Positions 41,994 through 51,266 of a stretch of 64,000 bases of DNA are shown here, piece after piece. The notes below the pieces were generated by a model, which made no database searches, was not told where the DNA came from, and saw nothing but the letters and a program-made list of their open reading frames with translations. Where the stretch lies: the NCBI RefSeq assembly GCF_000955975.1, contig NZ_JYJF01000001.1, positions 251,580 through 315,579 on the forward strand, written 5' to 3'. Positions within the stretch are counted from its first letter, which is position 1. The number at the start of each line of letters is the position of its first letter. Source of the DNA: Saccharothrix sp. ST-888 (GTDB lineage: Bacteria; Actinomycetota; Actinomycetes; Streptomycetales; Streptomycetaceae). The position numbers and the translations under genes were made by a program.

Positions 41994-43694
41994 ATGCTGT
42001 TCAACCCGCGCACCTACGACCCCGCGCAGTTCGACGACACCACCCGCCGCCTGCTGCGCGCGACCGTGGACTGGTTCGAGTCGCGCGGCAAGAAGGCGCT
42101 GATCGACACCTACGTCGACCGTGCCTGGTACGGGGACTTCCTCGAGTTCGCCGCGAAGGAGGGCCTGTTCGCGGAGTTCCTGACGCCCTCGTCGGCCGAC
42201 GGCGACAAGCGCTGGGACACCGCGCGGATCGCCGAGCTGAACGAGATCCTCGGCTTCTACGGCCTGGGCTACTGGTACACCTGGCAGGTCACCATCCTGG
42301 GCCTGGGCCCGGTGTGGCAGAGCGAGAACGAGGCCGTCCGGGCACGTGCGGCGCAGCTCCTGTCGGAGGGTCATGTGATGGCCTTCGGTCTGTCCGAGCG
42401 CACCCACGGCGCCGACATCTACTCGACCGACATGATCCTCACCCCCGACGGCGAGGGCGGTTTCACCGCGAGCGGCTCCAAGTACTACATCGGCAACGGC
42501 AATGTGGCGGGCCTGGTCTCGGTCTTCGGCCGCCGTTCCGACGTCGAGGGGCCCGAGGGGTACGTCTTCTTCGCCGCCGACAGCCGGCACGAGGCGTACC
42601 ACCTGGTAAAGAACGTGGTGAACGCGCAGATGTACGTCAGCGAGTTCCGCCTGGCGGACTACCCGGTGCGGGCCGAGGACGTGCTGCACACCGGCAAGGC
42701 CGCCTTCGACGCCGCACTGAACACCGTGAACGTCGGCAAGTTCAACCTCTGCACGGCCTCCATCGGCATCTGCGAGCACGCGATGTACGAGGCCGTGACG
42801 CACGCCCAGAACCGGGTGCTGTACGGCAAGAAGGTCACCGACTTCCCGCACGTGCGCCGGGAGTTGACCGATGCCTACGCCCGTCTGGTGGCGATGAAGC
42901 TGTTCAGCGACCGCGCGGTGGACTACTTCCGCTCGGCCTCGCCCGAGGACCGCCGGTACCTGCTGTTCAACCCGATGACCAAGATGAAGGTCACCACCGA
43001 GGGCGAGAAGGTCATCGACCTGATGTGGGACGTCATCGCGGCCAAGGGCTTCGAGGCGGACACCTACTTCGACAAGGCCGCCCGCGACATCCGGGGCCTG
43101 CCGAAGCTGGAGGGCACGGTCCACGTGAACCTGGCCCTGATCCTCAAGTTCATGGCCAACTACCTGTTCAACCCGGCCGACTACCCGGCCGTGCCGACCC
43201 GGCTGGACGCCGCCGACGACGCCTTCCTGTTCCAGCAGGGCCCGGCCCGGGGCCTGGGCGCGATCCGGTTCCACGACTGGCGCACCGCCTACGACGCGCA
43301 CGCGCACATCCCGAACGTGGCGCGGTTCCGCGAGCAGGCGGACGGCCTGTGCGCGCTGCTGGCCGCCCACGCGCCGGACGCGGCCCAGCAGCAGGACCTG
43401 GACTTCCTGCTGGAGATCGGCCAGCTGTTCGCCCTGGTGGTCTACGGCCACCTGGTGCTGGAGCAGGCCGAGTTGACCGGGCTGGAGGCGGACCTGCTGG
43501 ACGGGATCTTCGACTTCCTGGTCCGTGACTTCTCCGCCCACGCCACCGAGCTGCACGGCAAGAGCTCGACCACCGAGGCGCAGGCCGCCTGGGCGCTGGC
43601 GCACGTGCGCCGCCCGGTCGCGGACGCCGACCGAGCGGAGCGGGTCTGGCAGACGGTCGCCGCGCTCTCCGGCAGCTACGAGATGCAGCCGTAG
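41994..43694 (+). CDS. Large acyl-CoA dehydrogenase-family protein
   Basis: 566 residues. The acyl-CoA dehydrogenase core is seen in VMAFGLSERTHGADIYSTDM, FTASGSKYYIGNGNVAGLVS, GICEHAMYEAVTHAQNRVLY and GLPKLEGTVHVNLALILKFM. The last of these takes the place of the usual catalytic-Glu/YxGT region (EGT.HVN). A C-terminal helical extension of about 150 residues follows, as in the large actinobacterial group linked to PadR. The substrate is unknown; a fatty or aromatic acyl-CoA is likely. Confidence 0.88.
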   Translation: MLFNPRTYDPAQFDDTTRRLLRATVDWFESRGKKALIDTYVDRAWYGDFLEFAAKEGLFAEFLTPSSADGDKRWDTARIAELNEILGFYGLGYWYTWQVTILGLGPVWQSENEAVRARAAQLLSEGHVMAFGLSERTHGADIYSTDMILTPDGEGGFTASGSKYYIGNGNVAGLVSVFGRRSDVEGPEGYVFFAADSRHEAYHLVKNVVNAQMYVSEFRLADYPVRAEDVLHTGKAAFDAALNTVNVGKFNLCTASIGICEHAMYEAVTHAQNRVLYGKKVTDFPHVRRELTDAYARLVAMKLFSDRAVDYFRSASPEDRRYLLFNPMTKMKVTTEGEKVIDLMWDVIAAKGFEADTYFDKAARDIRGLPKLEGTVHVNLALILKFMANYLFNPADYPAVPTRLDAADDAFLFQQGPARGLGAIRFHDWRTAYDAHAHIPNVARFREQADGLCALLAAHAPDAAQQQDLDFLLEIGQLFALVVYGHLVLEQAELTGLEADLLDGIFDFLVRDFSAHATELHGKSSTTEAQAAWALAHVRRPVADADRAERVWQTVAALSGSYEMQP

Positions 43695-43706
43695 CAGCCG
43701 ACAGCA

Positions 43707-43740
43707 CTGCGGGGGCGGTCCGTTCCGGCCGCCCCCGCAG
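43707..43740. terminator. Hairpin between convergent genes
   Basis: CTGCGGGGGCGG (43707-43718) pairs exactly with 43729-43740, between the acyl-CoA dehydrogenase stop (43694) and the M28 peptidase stop (43752). Confidence 0.8.
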
Positions 43741-43751
43741 TCGCGTACCGG

Positions 43752-45092
43752 TCAGAAGGTGAGCTTCCAGCTGTCGATGTAGCCGGTGTCCTGCGGGCCC
43801 ACGTCCTGGACCCGCAGCTTCCAGGTGCCGTTGGCCGCCACCGCCGAGGCGTTCACCGTGTAGGTGGCGTCGACATCGGGGGCGGAGTCGTTGCCGGAGT
43901 TCTTCAGCCGGTAGGCGGTGCCGTTCGGGGCGATCAGGTCGATCACCAGGTCGCCGCGCCAGCTGTGCTTGACGGCCACGGCGACCTGGAGGGCGGCGGG
44001 GGCGTTGCCGGTCCGCCCGGTGACCGTGATCGGGGACTCCACGGCCGCGCCCGCGTCCGGGATGGCGACGTCCGCGGTGTTCTCGAAGACCGTCCCGCCG
44101 GGCGGCGGGGTGCTCTCGCCCGACAGCGTCCAGACCGCGTACGCGATGGCGTCGGTCATCCGGTCCAGCGCGGTGTCGTCGATGTTGGCCGAGGTGTCGC
44201 AGGAGGAGTGGTAGCACCGGTCGAAGGCGACGCCCGCCGTTCCGCCCCACTTGCCCGCCTGGGCGCTGGTCTTGATGTAGTCGGCGCCGCTGAACAGGCC
44301 GCCGACCGGGATGCCCGCGTTCTTGAACGGCGCGTGGTCCGAGCGGCCGTCGCCCTCGGTCTCCGGCTCGGTCGCGACGCCCAGGCCGGAGAAGTAGGTG
44401 CGGAAGAGCGCGTCCAGCTTGGCGTCGTCGTCGTAGACGAAGTAGCCGGGGTTGGGCGAGCCGATCATGTCGAAGTTGAGGTAGCCGTCGATCTTCGAAC
44501 GGTCGGCGGCCGACAGGCTGTTGAGGTACTTCTGGGAGCCGACCATGCCGTACTCCTCGGCGCCCCACCAGCCGAACCGCAGGTGCTTGGCGGGCTTGAG
44601 GCCCGCGCGGGAGACGGCGAGCGCGGTCTCCAGGATGCCGGCCGATCCGGAGCCGTCGTCGTTGATGCCGGGGCCCGCGCTCACCGAGTCGAGGTGCGCG
44701 CCGACCATCACGACGTGCGAGGCGTCGCCGCCGGGCCAGTCGGCGATCAGGTTCCAGCCGGTGGATCCGCCGTAACTGAAGGACTGCAGCGTGGTGGTGA
44801 AGCCCGCGGCGTCCAACTTGCCCTTCACGTAGTCGATCGAGGCCTTGTAGCCGGACCTGCCGTGGGCCCGGTTGCCACCGTTGGCGTTGGCGATCGACTG
44901 GAGCTGGGCGAGGTGCGCCTTGACGTTGGCGACCGGGATGTCCGGTGCACCCGGGACTGTCTGACTGGACGTCACATCACGCGTGTCGGCGCTCGCGGCG
45001 ACCGGGCCGACCAGGGCCGCGGTGACGGCCAGGGCAGCTCCGGCCGCGAAGGCCGATCGGCGCAGGGCATGCTGAAGCAAGGGGTGCTCCAT
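43752..45092 (-). CDS. Secreted M28 zinc aminopeptidase with P-domain
   Basis: 446 residues. A Sec signal peptide (cleavage near ASA, residue 35) precedes the M28 domain. Its two-zinc site is seen in HVVMVGAHLDSVSAGPGIND and DGSGSAGILETALA, WGAEEYGMVGSQKY, YLNFDMIGSPN and RSDHAPFKNAGIPVGGLF. It is similar to the streptomycete aminopeptidase SGAP. A C-terminal proprotein-convertase P-domain follows (HSWRGDLVIDLIAPNGTAYR, GTWKLRVQDVGPQDTG). It removes N-terminal residues, mostly hydrophobic ones, from extracellular peptides. Confidence 0.92.
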   Translation of the reverse strand: MEHPLLQHALRRSAFAAGAALAVTAALVGPVAASADTRDVTSSQTVPGAPDIPVANVKAHLAQLQSIANANGGNRAHGRSGYKASIDYVKGKLDAAGFTTTLQSFSYGGSTGWNLIADWPGGDASHVVMVGAHLDSVSAGPGINDDGSGSAGILETALAVSRAGLKPAKHLRFGWWGAEEYGMVGSQKYLNSLSAADRSKIDGYLNFDMIGSPNPGYFVYDDDAKLDALFRTYFSGLGVATEPETEGDGRSDHAPFKNAGIPVGGLFSGADYIKTSAQAGKWGGTAGVAFDRCYHSSCDTSANIDDTALDRMTDAIAYAVWTLSGESTPPPGGTVFENTADVAIPDAGAAVESPITVTGRTGNAPAALQVAVAVKHSWRGDLVIDLIAPNGTAYRLKNSGNDSAPDVDATYTVNASAVAANGTWKLRVQDVGPQDTGYIDSWKLTF

Positions 45093-45229
45093 TCTGGTGG
45101 GGCAGAACGGGACGGGCAAGGGGGGACGGGCAAGGAGGACAGCGCCCGACCCGCCGCCACCCTGGGGAGGGGCGCGAAGAGTTGACGCGACCATGATGAT
45201 TAGGGTTGGGTAAAGCTCCCGTCAAGAGC

Positions 45230-45272
45230 TGTGGCCGATCCGGAGCCGCCGAAAGGCTCCGGACCGGCCACA
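45230..45272. terminator. 18-bp hairpin upstream of the M28 gene
   Basis: TGTGGCCGATCCGGAGCC (45230-45247) pairs with 45255-45272 with one mismatch and a 7-base loop. No convincing gene ends here, so it may separate the M28 promoter from read-through or mark a lost gene. The rest of 45093-45634 carries nothing I can support. Confidence 0.55.
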
Positions 45273-45634
45273 CTTGCCTTCTGACGCTCCACCAGTCCAC
45301 GGGCCCGGCGACCCTGGACGTCCGGCCGAGCAGCTGCGGGCGGAGCCGGTCGACGGCGAGCCCGCCCGGACCGGTCACGGCGATGGCGAGGAAGGCTCAG
45401 CAGACCAGGACGGCCTCACCGCCGTTCCGGACGGGCCACAGCGCGTGCTCCCGGTGCACGCCGGAGCAGGCGTACGCCATCGAGCCATGAGACTCCTCGG
45501 AACCCGGACACCCGGACGATTCCCCCGGTCCCGGTGATCACCGCGCGCCGCCGCGCACCGCCGTACCGTGGAGGTGGCGGGCCGGCGGGCCCGATAGCGC
45601 ACGCCGGTAGCGGAGGGCAAGACTCCGCGATTCT

Positions 45635-45653
45635 GCTGGGCAATATGCCCAGC
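45635..45653. promoter_or_regulatory. Palindromic operator candidate for the homogentisate operon
   Basis: GCTGGGCA-ATA-TGCCCAGC is a perfect 8+3+8 palindrome about 150 bases before hpd. A second half-site, TTGCCCAGC, lies near 45712. Lrp/AsnC-type regulators control hpd in several actinobacteria, but none is encoded here. Confidence 0.55.
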
Positions 45654-45798
45654 GGCTACGCCGCCGACCTGCTCATCTTGCACAGATTGAACAGCCGAAC
45701 GTCCCACTGTTGCCCAGCGACTCTGTCAGGAGCAAGCTCTGCGCACAGCCGCAGACACCACCCCTGATCTGCGGAAGCCTCAACGTGGAGGAACACCG

Positions 45799-47007
45799 AT
45801 GACCGCCAACGCCGTTGAACTCACTCCCGAGGAGCTGGACGCGGGCCTCGACGCCGCTCAGCTGCGCCGTCTGGTGGGTCTGGTCGAGCACGACCCGGCC
45901 GGCGACCCGTTCCCGGTCATCGCACAGGACGCGGTCGTCTTCGTGGTCGGCAACGCGACCCAGACGGCCCACTACTACCAGGCTGTTTTCGGTATGGACC
46001 TGGTCGCGTACTCGGGCCCGGAGACCGGCCACCGGGACCGCAAGGCGTTCGTCCTGCGCTCGGGCTCCTGCCGCTTCGTGATCCAGGGCGGGGTCTCCCC
46101 GGACAGCCCGCTGCTGGACCACCACCGCCGCCACGGCGACGGCGTGGTCGACCTGTCGCTGGAGGTCCCGGACGTGGACAAGTGCATCGAGCACGCCCGC
46201 GCCCAGGGCGCGACGATCCTGGAGGAGCCGAACGACGTCTCGGACGAGAACGGCACCGTCCGCCGCGCCGCCATCGCCACCTACGGCGAGACCCGGCACA
46301 CCCTGATCGACCGCTCCCGCTACCACGGCCCCTACCTGCCGGGCTTCGTCGCCGCCGAGACCAGGGTGGCGCGCCGCGAGGGCGCCCCCAAGCGGCTGTT
46401 CCAGGCGCTCGACCACGCGGTGGGCAACGTCGAGCTCGGCAGGATGGACGACTGGGTCGGCTTCTACAACCGGGTCATGGGCTTCGTGAACATGGCCGAG
46501 TTCGTCGGCGACGACATCGCCACCGACTACTCCGCCCTGATGAGCAAGGTCGTCGCCAGCGGCAACCACCGGGTGAAGTTCCCGCTGAACGAGCCGGCCA
46601 TCGCCAAGAAGAAGTCGCAGATCGACGAGTACCTGGAGTTCTACGGCGGCCCGGGCTGCCAGCACCTGGCACTCGCCACCAACGACATCCTGACCACGGT
46701 GGACGTCCTGCGCGCCAACGGCGTTGAGTTCCTCGCCACCCCCGACTCCTACTACGACGACCCGGAGCTGCGGGCCCGGATCGGCAAGGTGCGCGTCCCG
46801 GTCGAGGAGCTCAAGAAGCGCCACATCCTGGTCGACCGCGACGAGGACGGCTACCTGCTGCAGATCTTCACCAAGCCCCAGGGCGACCGGCCGACGGTGT
46901 TCTTCGAGTTCATCGAGCGGCATGGTTCGCTGGGCTTCGGGAAGGGCAACTTCAAGGCGCTCTTCGAGTCCCTGGAGCGCGAGCAGGACAAGCGCGGCAA
47001 CCTCTGA
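45799..47007 (+). CDS. hpd: 4-hydroxyphenylpyruvate dioxygenase
   Basis: 402 residues, ATG behind GGAGG. Two vicinal-oxygen-chelate halves. Iron ligands are in LDHAVGNVELG, GCQHLALATNDI and VFFEFIERHGSLGFGKGNF; the C-terminal FGKGNFKALFE gate helix is intact. It converts 4-hydroxyphenylpyruvate to homogentisate. First gene of the hpd-hmgA-unknown-fahA operon. Confidence 0.95.
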   Translation: MTANAVELTPEELDAGLDAAQLRRLVGLVEHDPAGDPFPVIAQDAVVFVVGNATQTAHYYQAVFGMDLVAYSGPETGHRDRKAFVLRSGSCRFVIQGGVSPDSPLLDHHRRHGDGVVDLSLEVPDVDKCIEHARAQGATILEEPNDVSDENGTVRRAAIATYGETRHTLIDRSRYHGPYLPGFVAAETRVARREGAPKRLFQALDHAVGNVELGRMDDWVGFYNRVMGFVNMAEFVGDDIATDYSALMSKVVASGNHRVKFPLNEPAIAKKKSQIDEYLEFYGGPGCQHLALATNDILTTVDVLRANGVEFLATPDSYYDDPELRARIGKVRVPVEELKKRHILVDRDEDGYLLQIFTKPQGDRPTVFFEFIERHGSLGFGKGNFKALFESLEREQDKRGNL

Positions 47008-47035
47008 GCTGCAATATTCGAGGGAGATCCGGACC

Positions 47036-48238
47036 ATGGCGCACTACCGGCAGCTGGGGAGCATCCCGCGCAAGCGGCACACCCAGCACCGTACGCCCGA
47101 AGGCGGGCTGTACTACGAGGAGTTGATGGGCGAGGAAGGGTTCTTCTCGGACTCCTCGCTGCTCTACCACAAGGGCATCCCCTCCGCGATGGTGGACGCC
47201 ACGCCGTGGGAGCTGCCCGGCCTCGCCACCACCCCGAACCTGCCGCTCAAGCCCCGCCACCTGAAGCTGCACGAGCTGTTCCCGGGCGAGGAGTGGAAGA
47301 ACACCGACGCCGTCACCGGCCGCCGCCTGGTGCTCGGCAACGGCGACGTGCGGATCGGGTACGTGGCCGCCGGTGCGCCGAGCGCGCTCTACCGCAACGG
47401 GCTCGGCGACGAGTGCGTGTACGTGGAGTCGGGGACGGCCACGCTGGAGACGGTCTTCGGCTCGCTGAAGGTCGGCGAGGGCGACTACGTGATCATCCCG
47501 CGGGCCACCACCCACCGCTGGGTGCCGACCGGCGACGCCCCGCTGCGCGCGTACTGCATCGAGGCCAACAGCCACATCACCCCGGCCAGGCGCTACCTGT
47601 CGAAGTACGGCCAGCTGCTGGAGCACGCGCCGTACTGCGAGCGCGACCTGCGCGGACCGGTCGGGCCGCTGCTCACCGAGGGCACGGACGTGGAGATCCT
47701 GGTCAAGCACCGGGGTCCGAACGGGGTGGCCGGCACCCGGTACGTGGTCCCGCACCACCCGTTCGACGTGGTCGGCTGGGATGGCTGCCTCTACCCGTAC
47801 GCGTTCAACGTCGGCGACTACGAGCCGATCACCGGGCGGATCCACCAGCCGCCGCCGGCCCACCAGGTCTTCGAGGGCGAGAACTTCGTGATCTGCAACT
47901 TCGTGCCGCGCAAGGTGGACTACCACCCGCTGTCCATCCCGGTGCCGTACTACCACTCCAACGTGGACAGCGACGAGGTCATGTTCTACTGCGGCGGCAG
48001 CTACGAGGCCCGCAAGGGCTCGGGGATCGGCCAGGGCTCGATCTCGCTGCATCCCGGCGGCCACACCCACGGGCCGCAGCCCGGCGCGTACGAGCGCAGC
48101 ATCGGCGCGGAGTTCTTCGACGAGCTCGCGGTGATGGTGGACACCTTCCGTCCGCTGGAGCTCGGCGAGGGCGCGACGGCGAGCGAGGACCCGAAGTACG
48201 CCTGGACCTGGTCGGGCGGACGGGGGCCGGCCCAGTGA
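47036..48238 (+). CDS. hmgA: Homogentisate 1,2-dioxygenase
   Basis: 400 residues. Cupin-type dioxygenase of the HmgA family: GLGDECVYVESGTATLETVF, GDYVIIPRATTHRWVP, DGCLYPYAFNVGDYEPITGR, CNFVPRKVDYHP and the metal-site region HSNVDSDEVMFYCGGSYEAR with SISLHPGGHTHGPQPG. It cleaves the ring of homogentisate to maleylacetoacetate. It lies 28 bases after hpd and overlaps the next gene by four bases. Confidence 0.94.
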   Translation: MAHYRQLGSIPRKRHTQHRTPEGGLYYEELMGEEGFFSDSSLLYHKGIPSAMVDATPWELPGLATTPNLPLKPRHLKLHELFPGEEWKNTDAVTGRRLVLGNGDVRIGYVAAGAPSALYRNGLGDECVYVESGTATLETVFGSLKVGEGDYVIIPRATTHRWVPTGDAPLRAYCIEANSHITPARRYLSKYGQLLEHAPYCERDLRGPVGPLLTEGTDVEILVKHRGPNGVAGTRYVVPHHPFDVVGWDGCLYPYAFNVGDYEPITGRIHQPPPAHQVFEGENFVICNFVPRKVDYHPLSIPVPYYHSNVDSDEVMFYCGGSYEARKGSGIGQGSISLHPGGHTHGPQPGAYERSIGAEFFDELAVMVDTFRPLELGEGATASEDPKYAWTWSGGRGPAQ

Positions 48239-49056
48239 CCGGTATCCCTTCGCTGTTCCGGGGGCTGTTCGACGACGCGGCCGTCTTCCCCCCGGGGGAC
48301 CTGTCGCTGCCCGAGGCGGTGCCCGCCCACCGGGTGCACCGGGCCGCGTGGTACGCCGAGGCGGTCGGCCCGTTCCTCTGCGGGGCGGCCCGGCTGGACG
48401 AGCTGACCACGCTGGACCTCGCCGGGGTGCAGGTCGTGCTGGTGCTGCCGGGCGGTGTCGGGCAGCTCGGCCCGGCCCTGGCGGCGAGCCGGGCGTCCGG
48501 CGTCGACCTGGTCTCCGTCGAGATCGCCGCCACCACGCCCGTCCCGGAGGTGGTGGCCGCCCTCGACCGGCTCCTGCCGGACGGCGTCACGGCGGCGGTC
48601 GAGATCCTGCGTGACGGCGGCGACCTGGCGCGCTCGCTGGATGCGCTGGTCGGGACGCCATACCGGGCGAAGTTCCGCACCGGCGGGCTGACGCCCCAGG
48701 CGTTCCCGAGCGAGGCGGAGCTGGCGGCCTTCGTGTCCGGCTGCGCCGAGCGCAAGCTGGCGTACAAGTGCACGGCGGGACTGCACAACGCGGTGCGGCA
48801 CACCGACGCGGCGACCGGCTCCGAGTACCACGGCTTCCTGAACGTCCTGCTGGCCGCCGGGGCGCCGGAGCGCGCCGGGGAGCTGCTCGCGGAGCGCTCG
48901 GGGAAGGCCCTCGCCGCGGTCGCCGGTGAACTGACGGACTGTCAGATCGACGGCATCCGCAGCTCGTTCACCGCCTTCGGCACCTGCAGCATCGTCGACC
49001 CGCTCGCCGATCTGGCCGCACTCGGCCTGCTGGAACACCCCTTGGAGAACCGTTGA
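48235..49056 (+). CDS. Conserved protein of unknown function within the tyrosine catabolism operon
   Basis: 273 residues, GTG start overlapping hmgA (GTGA), and its stop overlaps the fahA TTG start. Readable stretches are SLFRGLFDDAAVFPPGDLSL, AKFRTGGLTPQAFPSEAELA, KLAYKCTAGLHNAVRHTD and FHGFLNVLLAA-like YHGFLNVLLAAGA, with alternating strands and helices that suggest a barrel fold. No family function is recognised. Tight coupling to hmgA and fahA suggests a role in homogentisate breakdown. It could be a maleylacetoacetate isomerase substitute, since no classical GST-type isomerase is present. Confidence 0.8.
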   Translation: MTGIPSLFRGLFDDAAVFPPGDLSLPEAVPAHRVHRAAWYAEAVGPFLCGAARLDELTTLDLAGVQVVLVLPGGVGQLGPALAASRASGVDLVSVEIAATTPVPEVVAALDRLLPDGVTAAVEILRDGGDLARSLDALVGTPYRAKFRTGGLTPQAFPSEAELAAFVSGCAERKLAYKCTAGLHNAVRHTDAATGSEYHGFLNVLLAAGAPERAGELLAERSGKALAAVAGELTDCQIDGIRSSFTAFGTCSIVDPLADLAALGLLEHPLENR

Positions 49057-50267
49057 CCACCACCTGGCTCGCCGTGCCGCAGGATTCGCCGTTCGGCCTG
49101 CACAACCTGCCGTACGGCGTCTTCACCGCGCCCGACCAGCCCGGTCGGCGGCGGATCGGTGTCGCCGTCGGCGAGTTCGTGCTGGACGCGGGCGCCGCCG
49201 CGCGCGCGGTCGGCGAGCCCTCGGTACTGCTGGACGCCGACTCGCTCAACCCGCTGCTCGCGGCGGGCCGTTCGGCCTGGACCGAGGTCCGCGCCGCGCT
49301 CACCGCCTGGCTGAGCGAGGAGTCCTACCGCACCGCCGTCAGCCCCTGCCTGCTGGCCCGCGGCGAGGTCGACCTGCACCTGCCGTTCGAGGTCGCCGAC
49401 TACGTCGACTTCTACGCCTCCGAGCACCACGCGACCAACCTGGGCCGGATCTTCCGTCCCGGCTCCGAGCCGCTCACGCCGAACTGGAAGCACCTGCCGA
49501 TCGGCTACCACGGCCGGGCCGGCACCGTGGTGGTCTCCGGTACGCCGGTGGTCCGTCCGCACGGCCAGCGCAAGGCGCCCGCCGACCCGCTGCCGTCCTT
49601 CGGGCCGACCCGGCGGCTCGACATCGAGGCCGAGGTCGGTTTCGTGGTCGGCGCCGGCACCGAGCTGGGCAGCCCGGTGCCGCTGGCGGCGTTCCGCGAG
49701 CACGTCTTCGGTGTGCTGCTGCTCAACGACTGGTCGGCGCGGGACATTCAGGCCTGGGAGTACGTCCCGCTCGGCCCGTTCCTCGGCAAGTCCTTCGCCA
49801 CCTCGGTCTCCCCCTGGGTGGTGCCGCTGGACGCCCTGGAGCGCGCCCGGGTGGCGCCGCCGGCCCGCGACGTCGAACCGCTGCCCTACCTGGACGACCG
49901 GGAGGCCGAGCCCTGGGGCCTCGACCTCGCCCTGGAGGTCAGGCTCAACGGGCACCCGATCTCGCGGCCGCCGTTCGCCGCGATGTACTGGACAGCGGCG
50001 CAGCAGCTCGCGCACCTGACCGTCAACGGTGCCTCGCTGCGTCCGGGCGACCTGTTCGCCTCGGGTACCGTCAGCGGCCCCGAGGTCGACAGCCGGGGCG
50101 CCCTGATCGAGCTCACCTGGAACGGCGAGAACCCGGTCAAGCTGCCGGACGGGACCACCCGCACCTTCCTGGAGAACGGCGACGAGGTGACCATCACCGC
50201 CACCGCGCCCGGCCCCGACGGCACCAGGATCGGCTTCGGCGAGGTCACCGGCCGGATCGTCCCGTAG
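49053..50267 (+). CDS. fahA: Fumarylacetoacetase
   Basis: 404 residues from TTG, which overlaps the preceding stop (TTGA) and has GGAG five bases upstream. The family markers DYVDFYASEHHATNLGRIF, HLPIGYHGRAGTVVVSG, LDIEAEVGFVVGAG, LLLNDWSARDIQAWEYVPLG and FLGKSFATSVSPWVV include the metal and catalytic residues. It hydrolyses fumarylacetoacetate to fumarate and acetoacetate, the last step of tyrosine breakdown. Confidence 0.94.
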   Translation: MTTTWLAVPQDSPFGLHNLPYGVFTAPDQPGRRRIGVAVGEFVLDAGAAARAVGEPSVLLDADSLNPLLAAGRSAWTEVRAALTAWLSEESYRTAVSPCLLARGEVDLHLPFEVADYVDFYASEHHATNLGRIFRPGSEPLTPNWKHLPIGYHGRAGTVVVSGTPVVRPHGQRKAPADPLPSFGPTRRLDIEAEVGFVVGAGTELGSPVPLAAFREHVFGVLLLNDWSARDIQAWEYVPLGPFLGKSFATSVSPWVVPLDALERARVAPPARDVEPLPYLDDREAEPWGLDLALEVRLNGHPISRPPFAAMYWTAAQQLAHLTVNGASLRPGDLFASGTVSGPEVDSRGALIELTWNGENPVKLPDGTTRTFLENGDEVTITATAPGPDGTRIGFGEVTGRIVP

Positions 50268-50290
50268 GCCGCTGCCGCAGAGCCCCGGAC

Positions 50291-50328
50291 AGCCCTCTTG
50301 GACCGCCCTCGGGTGGTCCAAGAGGGCT
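50291..50328 (+). terminator. Terminator of the homogentisate operon
   Basis: AGCCCTCTTGGACC (50291-50304) pairs exactly with 50315-50328 over a 10-base loop, 24 bases after the fahA stop. Confidence 0.8.
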
Positions 50329-50405
50329 GCGCCACGCGGTGGACAGCCGGTCGGGCAGGGGCGGGTCGAACGCACCTGCCCCGGGGCGCGGATGATACTG
50401 CGTTG

Positions 50406-51266
50406 ATGAGTGATCGTCAGATTGTCGTCTCCCGGCGGCTGTTGCTCTCGCTCGGCGGAGCGTCCCTGCTCACCGCCTGCGGTTCGGCCGCCCAGGAGAA
50501 CGCCACGCCGCCCGCCGCACCGGGGACGAGCGCCCCGGGCGGGGCCCCGGCGCAGCCGACACCCGCCGCCGCGGCGTCCACGGCGGCCGCGCCCTCCTTC
50601 CCCTCGCCCGCGCCGCTCGCCGCGATCCCGGAGGAGCCGGAGTACTACGTGCACGCGGGGCCCAAGGAGCTGGCCCTGACACTCGACGACGGCCCCAGTC
50701 CCACCTACACCCCGCAGGTGCTGGCCGTCCTGCGGCAGTACGGCATCACCGCCACGTTCTTCGTGATCGGCGCCAATGTCGAGAAGAACCCGGACATCCT
50801 GCGCCAGGTCGTCGCGGCCGGACACCGGGTGGGCAACCACACCTGGTCCCATCCCGACCTCGGCACGCTCTCCGAGGCGCAGGTCCGCAGCGAGATCGAG
50901 CGCACCAGCGAGATCATCACCCGGGTCGGCCGGGTGCGGCCCCCGACCCTGTTCCGCGCGCCCGGCGGCCACTTCACCCGTACCTCGATGGCCGTGTGCG
51001 CGTCCCTCGGGCTGAACCCGGTGGCCTGGTCCGTCGACCCGGTGGACTGGTCGAGACCTGGCACCCAGGCCATCGTCGACCGGGTGCTGAGCGCGGCCAA
51101 GCCCGGATCGATCATCCTCAACCACGACGGTGCCCTGCTCTCCCCCGGGGAGAGCGAGGTCGGCGGCTTCGCCGACCGCTCCGAGACGGTGGCCGCCCTC
51201 AAGACCTACCTGCCGCGCCTGATCGACGCCGGGTACACCTTCACCCTCCCCGACCCGGCCCGCTGA
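50406..51266 (+). CDS. Lipoprotein polysaccharide deacetylase (NodB domain)
   Basis: 286 residues. Lipobox LLTAC in a Tat-like N-terminus (SRRLLLSLGGASLLTACG), an Ala/Pro linker, then a complete NodB domain: ALTLDDGPSPTYTP (Asp), GHRVGNHTWSHPDLG (His-His), LFRAPGGHFTR (Arg), VAWSVDPVDWSRPG and SIILNHDG (His). It probably removes N-acetyl groups from peptidoglycan or another envelope polysaccharide. It lies between the homogentisate operon and the second ATP-grasp cluster. Confidence 0.9.
   Translation: MSDRQIVVSRRLLLSLGGASLLTACGSAAQENATPPAAPGTSAPGGAPAQPTPAAAASTAAAPSFPSPAPLAAIPEEPEYYVHAGPKELALTLDDGPSPTYTPQVLAVLRQYGITATFFVIGANVEKNPDILRQVVAAGHRVGNHTWSHPDLGTLSEAQVRSEIERTSEIITRVGRVRPPTLFRAPGGHFTRTSMAVCASLGLNPVAWSVDPVDWSRPGTQAIVDRVLSAAKPGSIILNHDGALLSPGESEVGGFADRSETVAALKTYLPRLIDAGYTFTLPDPAR

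Noticed and set aside
45397..45480. 27-residue minus-strand ORF (MAYACSGVHREHALWPVRNG start) with an open frame continuing after its TGA
   Set aside because: Possibly a decayed gene, and the hairpin at 45230-45272 lies downstream of it, but nothing identifies it. A TGA-recoded selenoprotein was considered; no SECIS-like or family support was seen.
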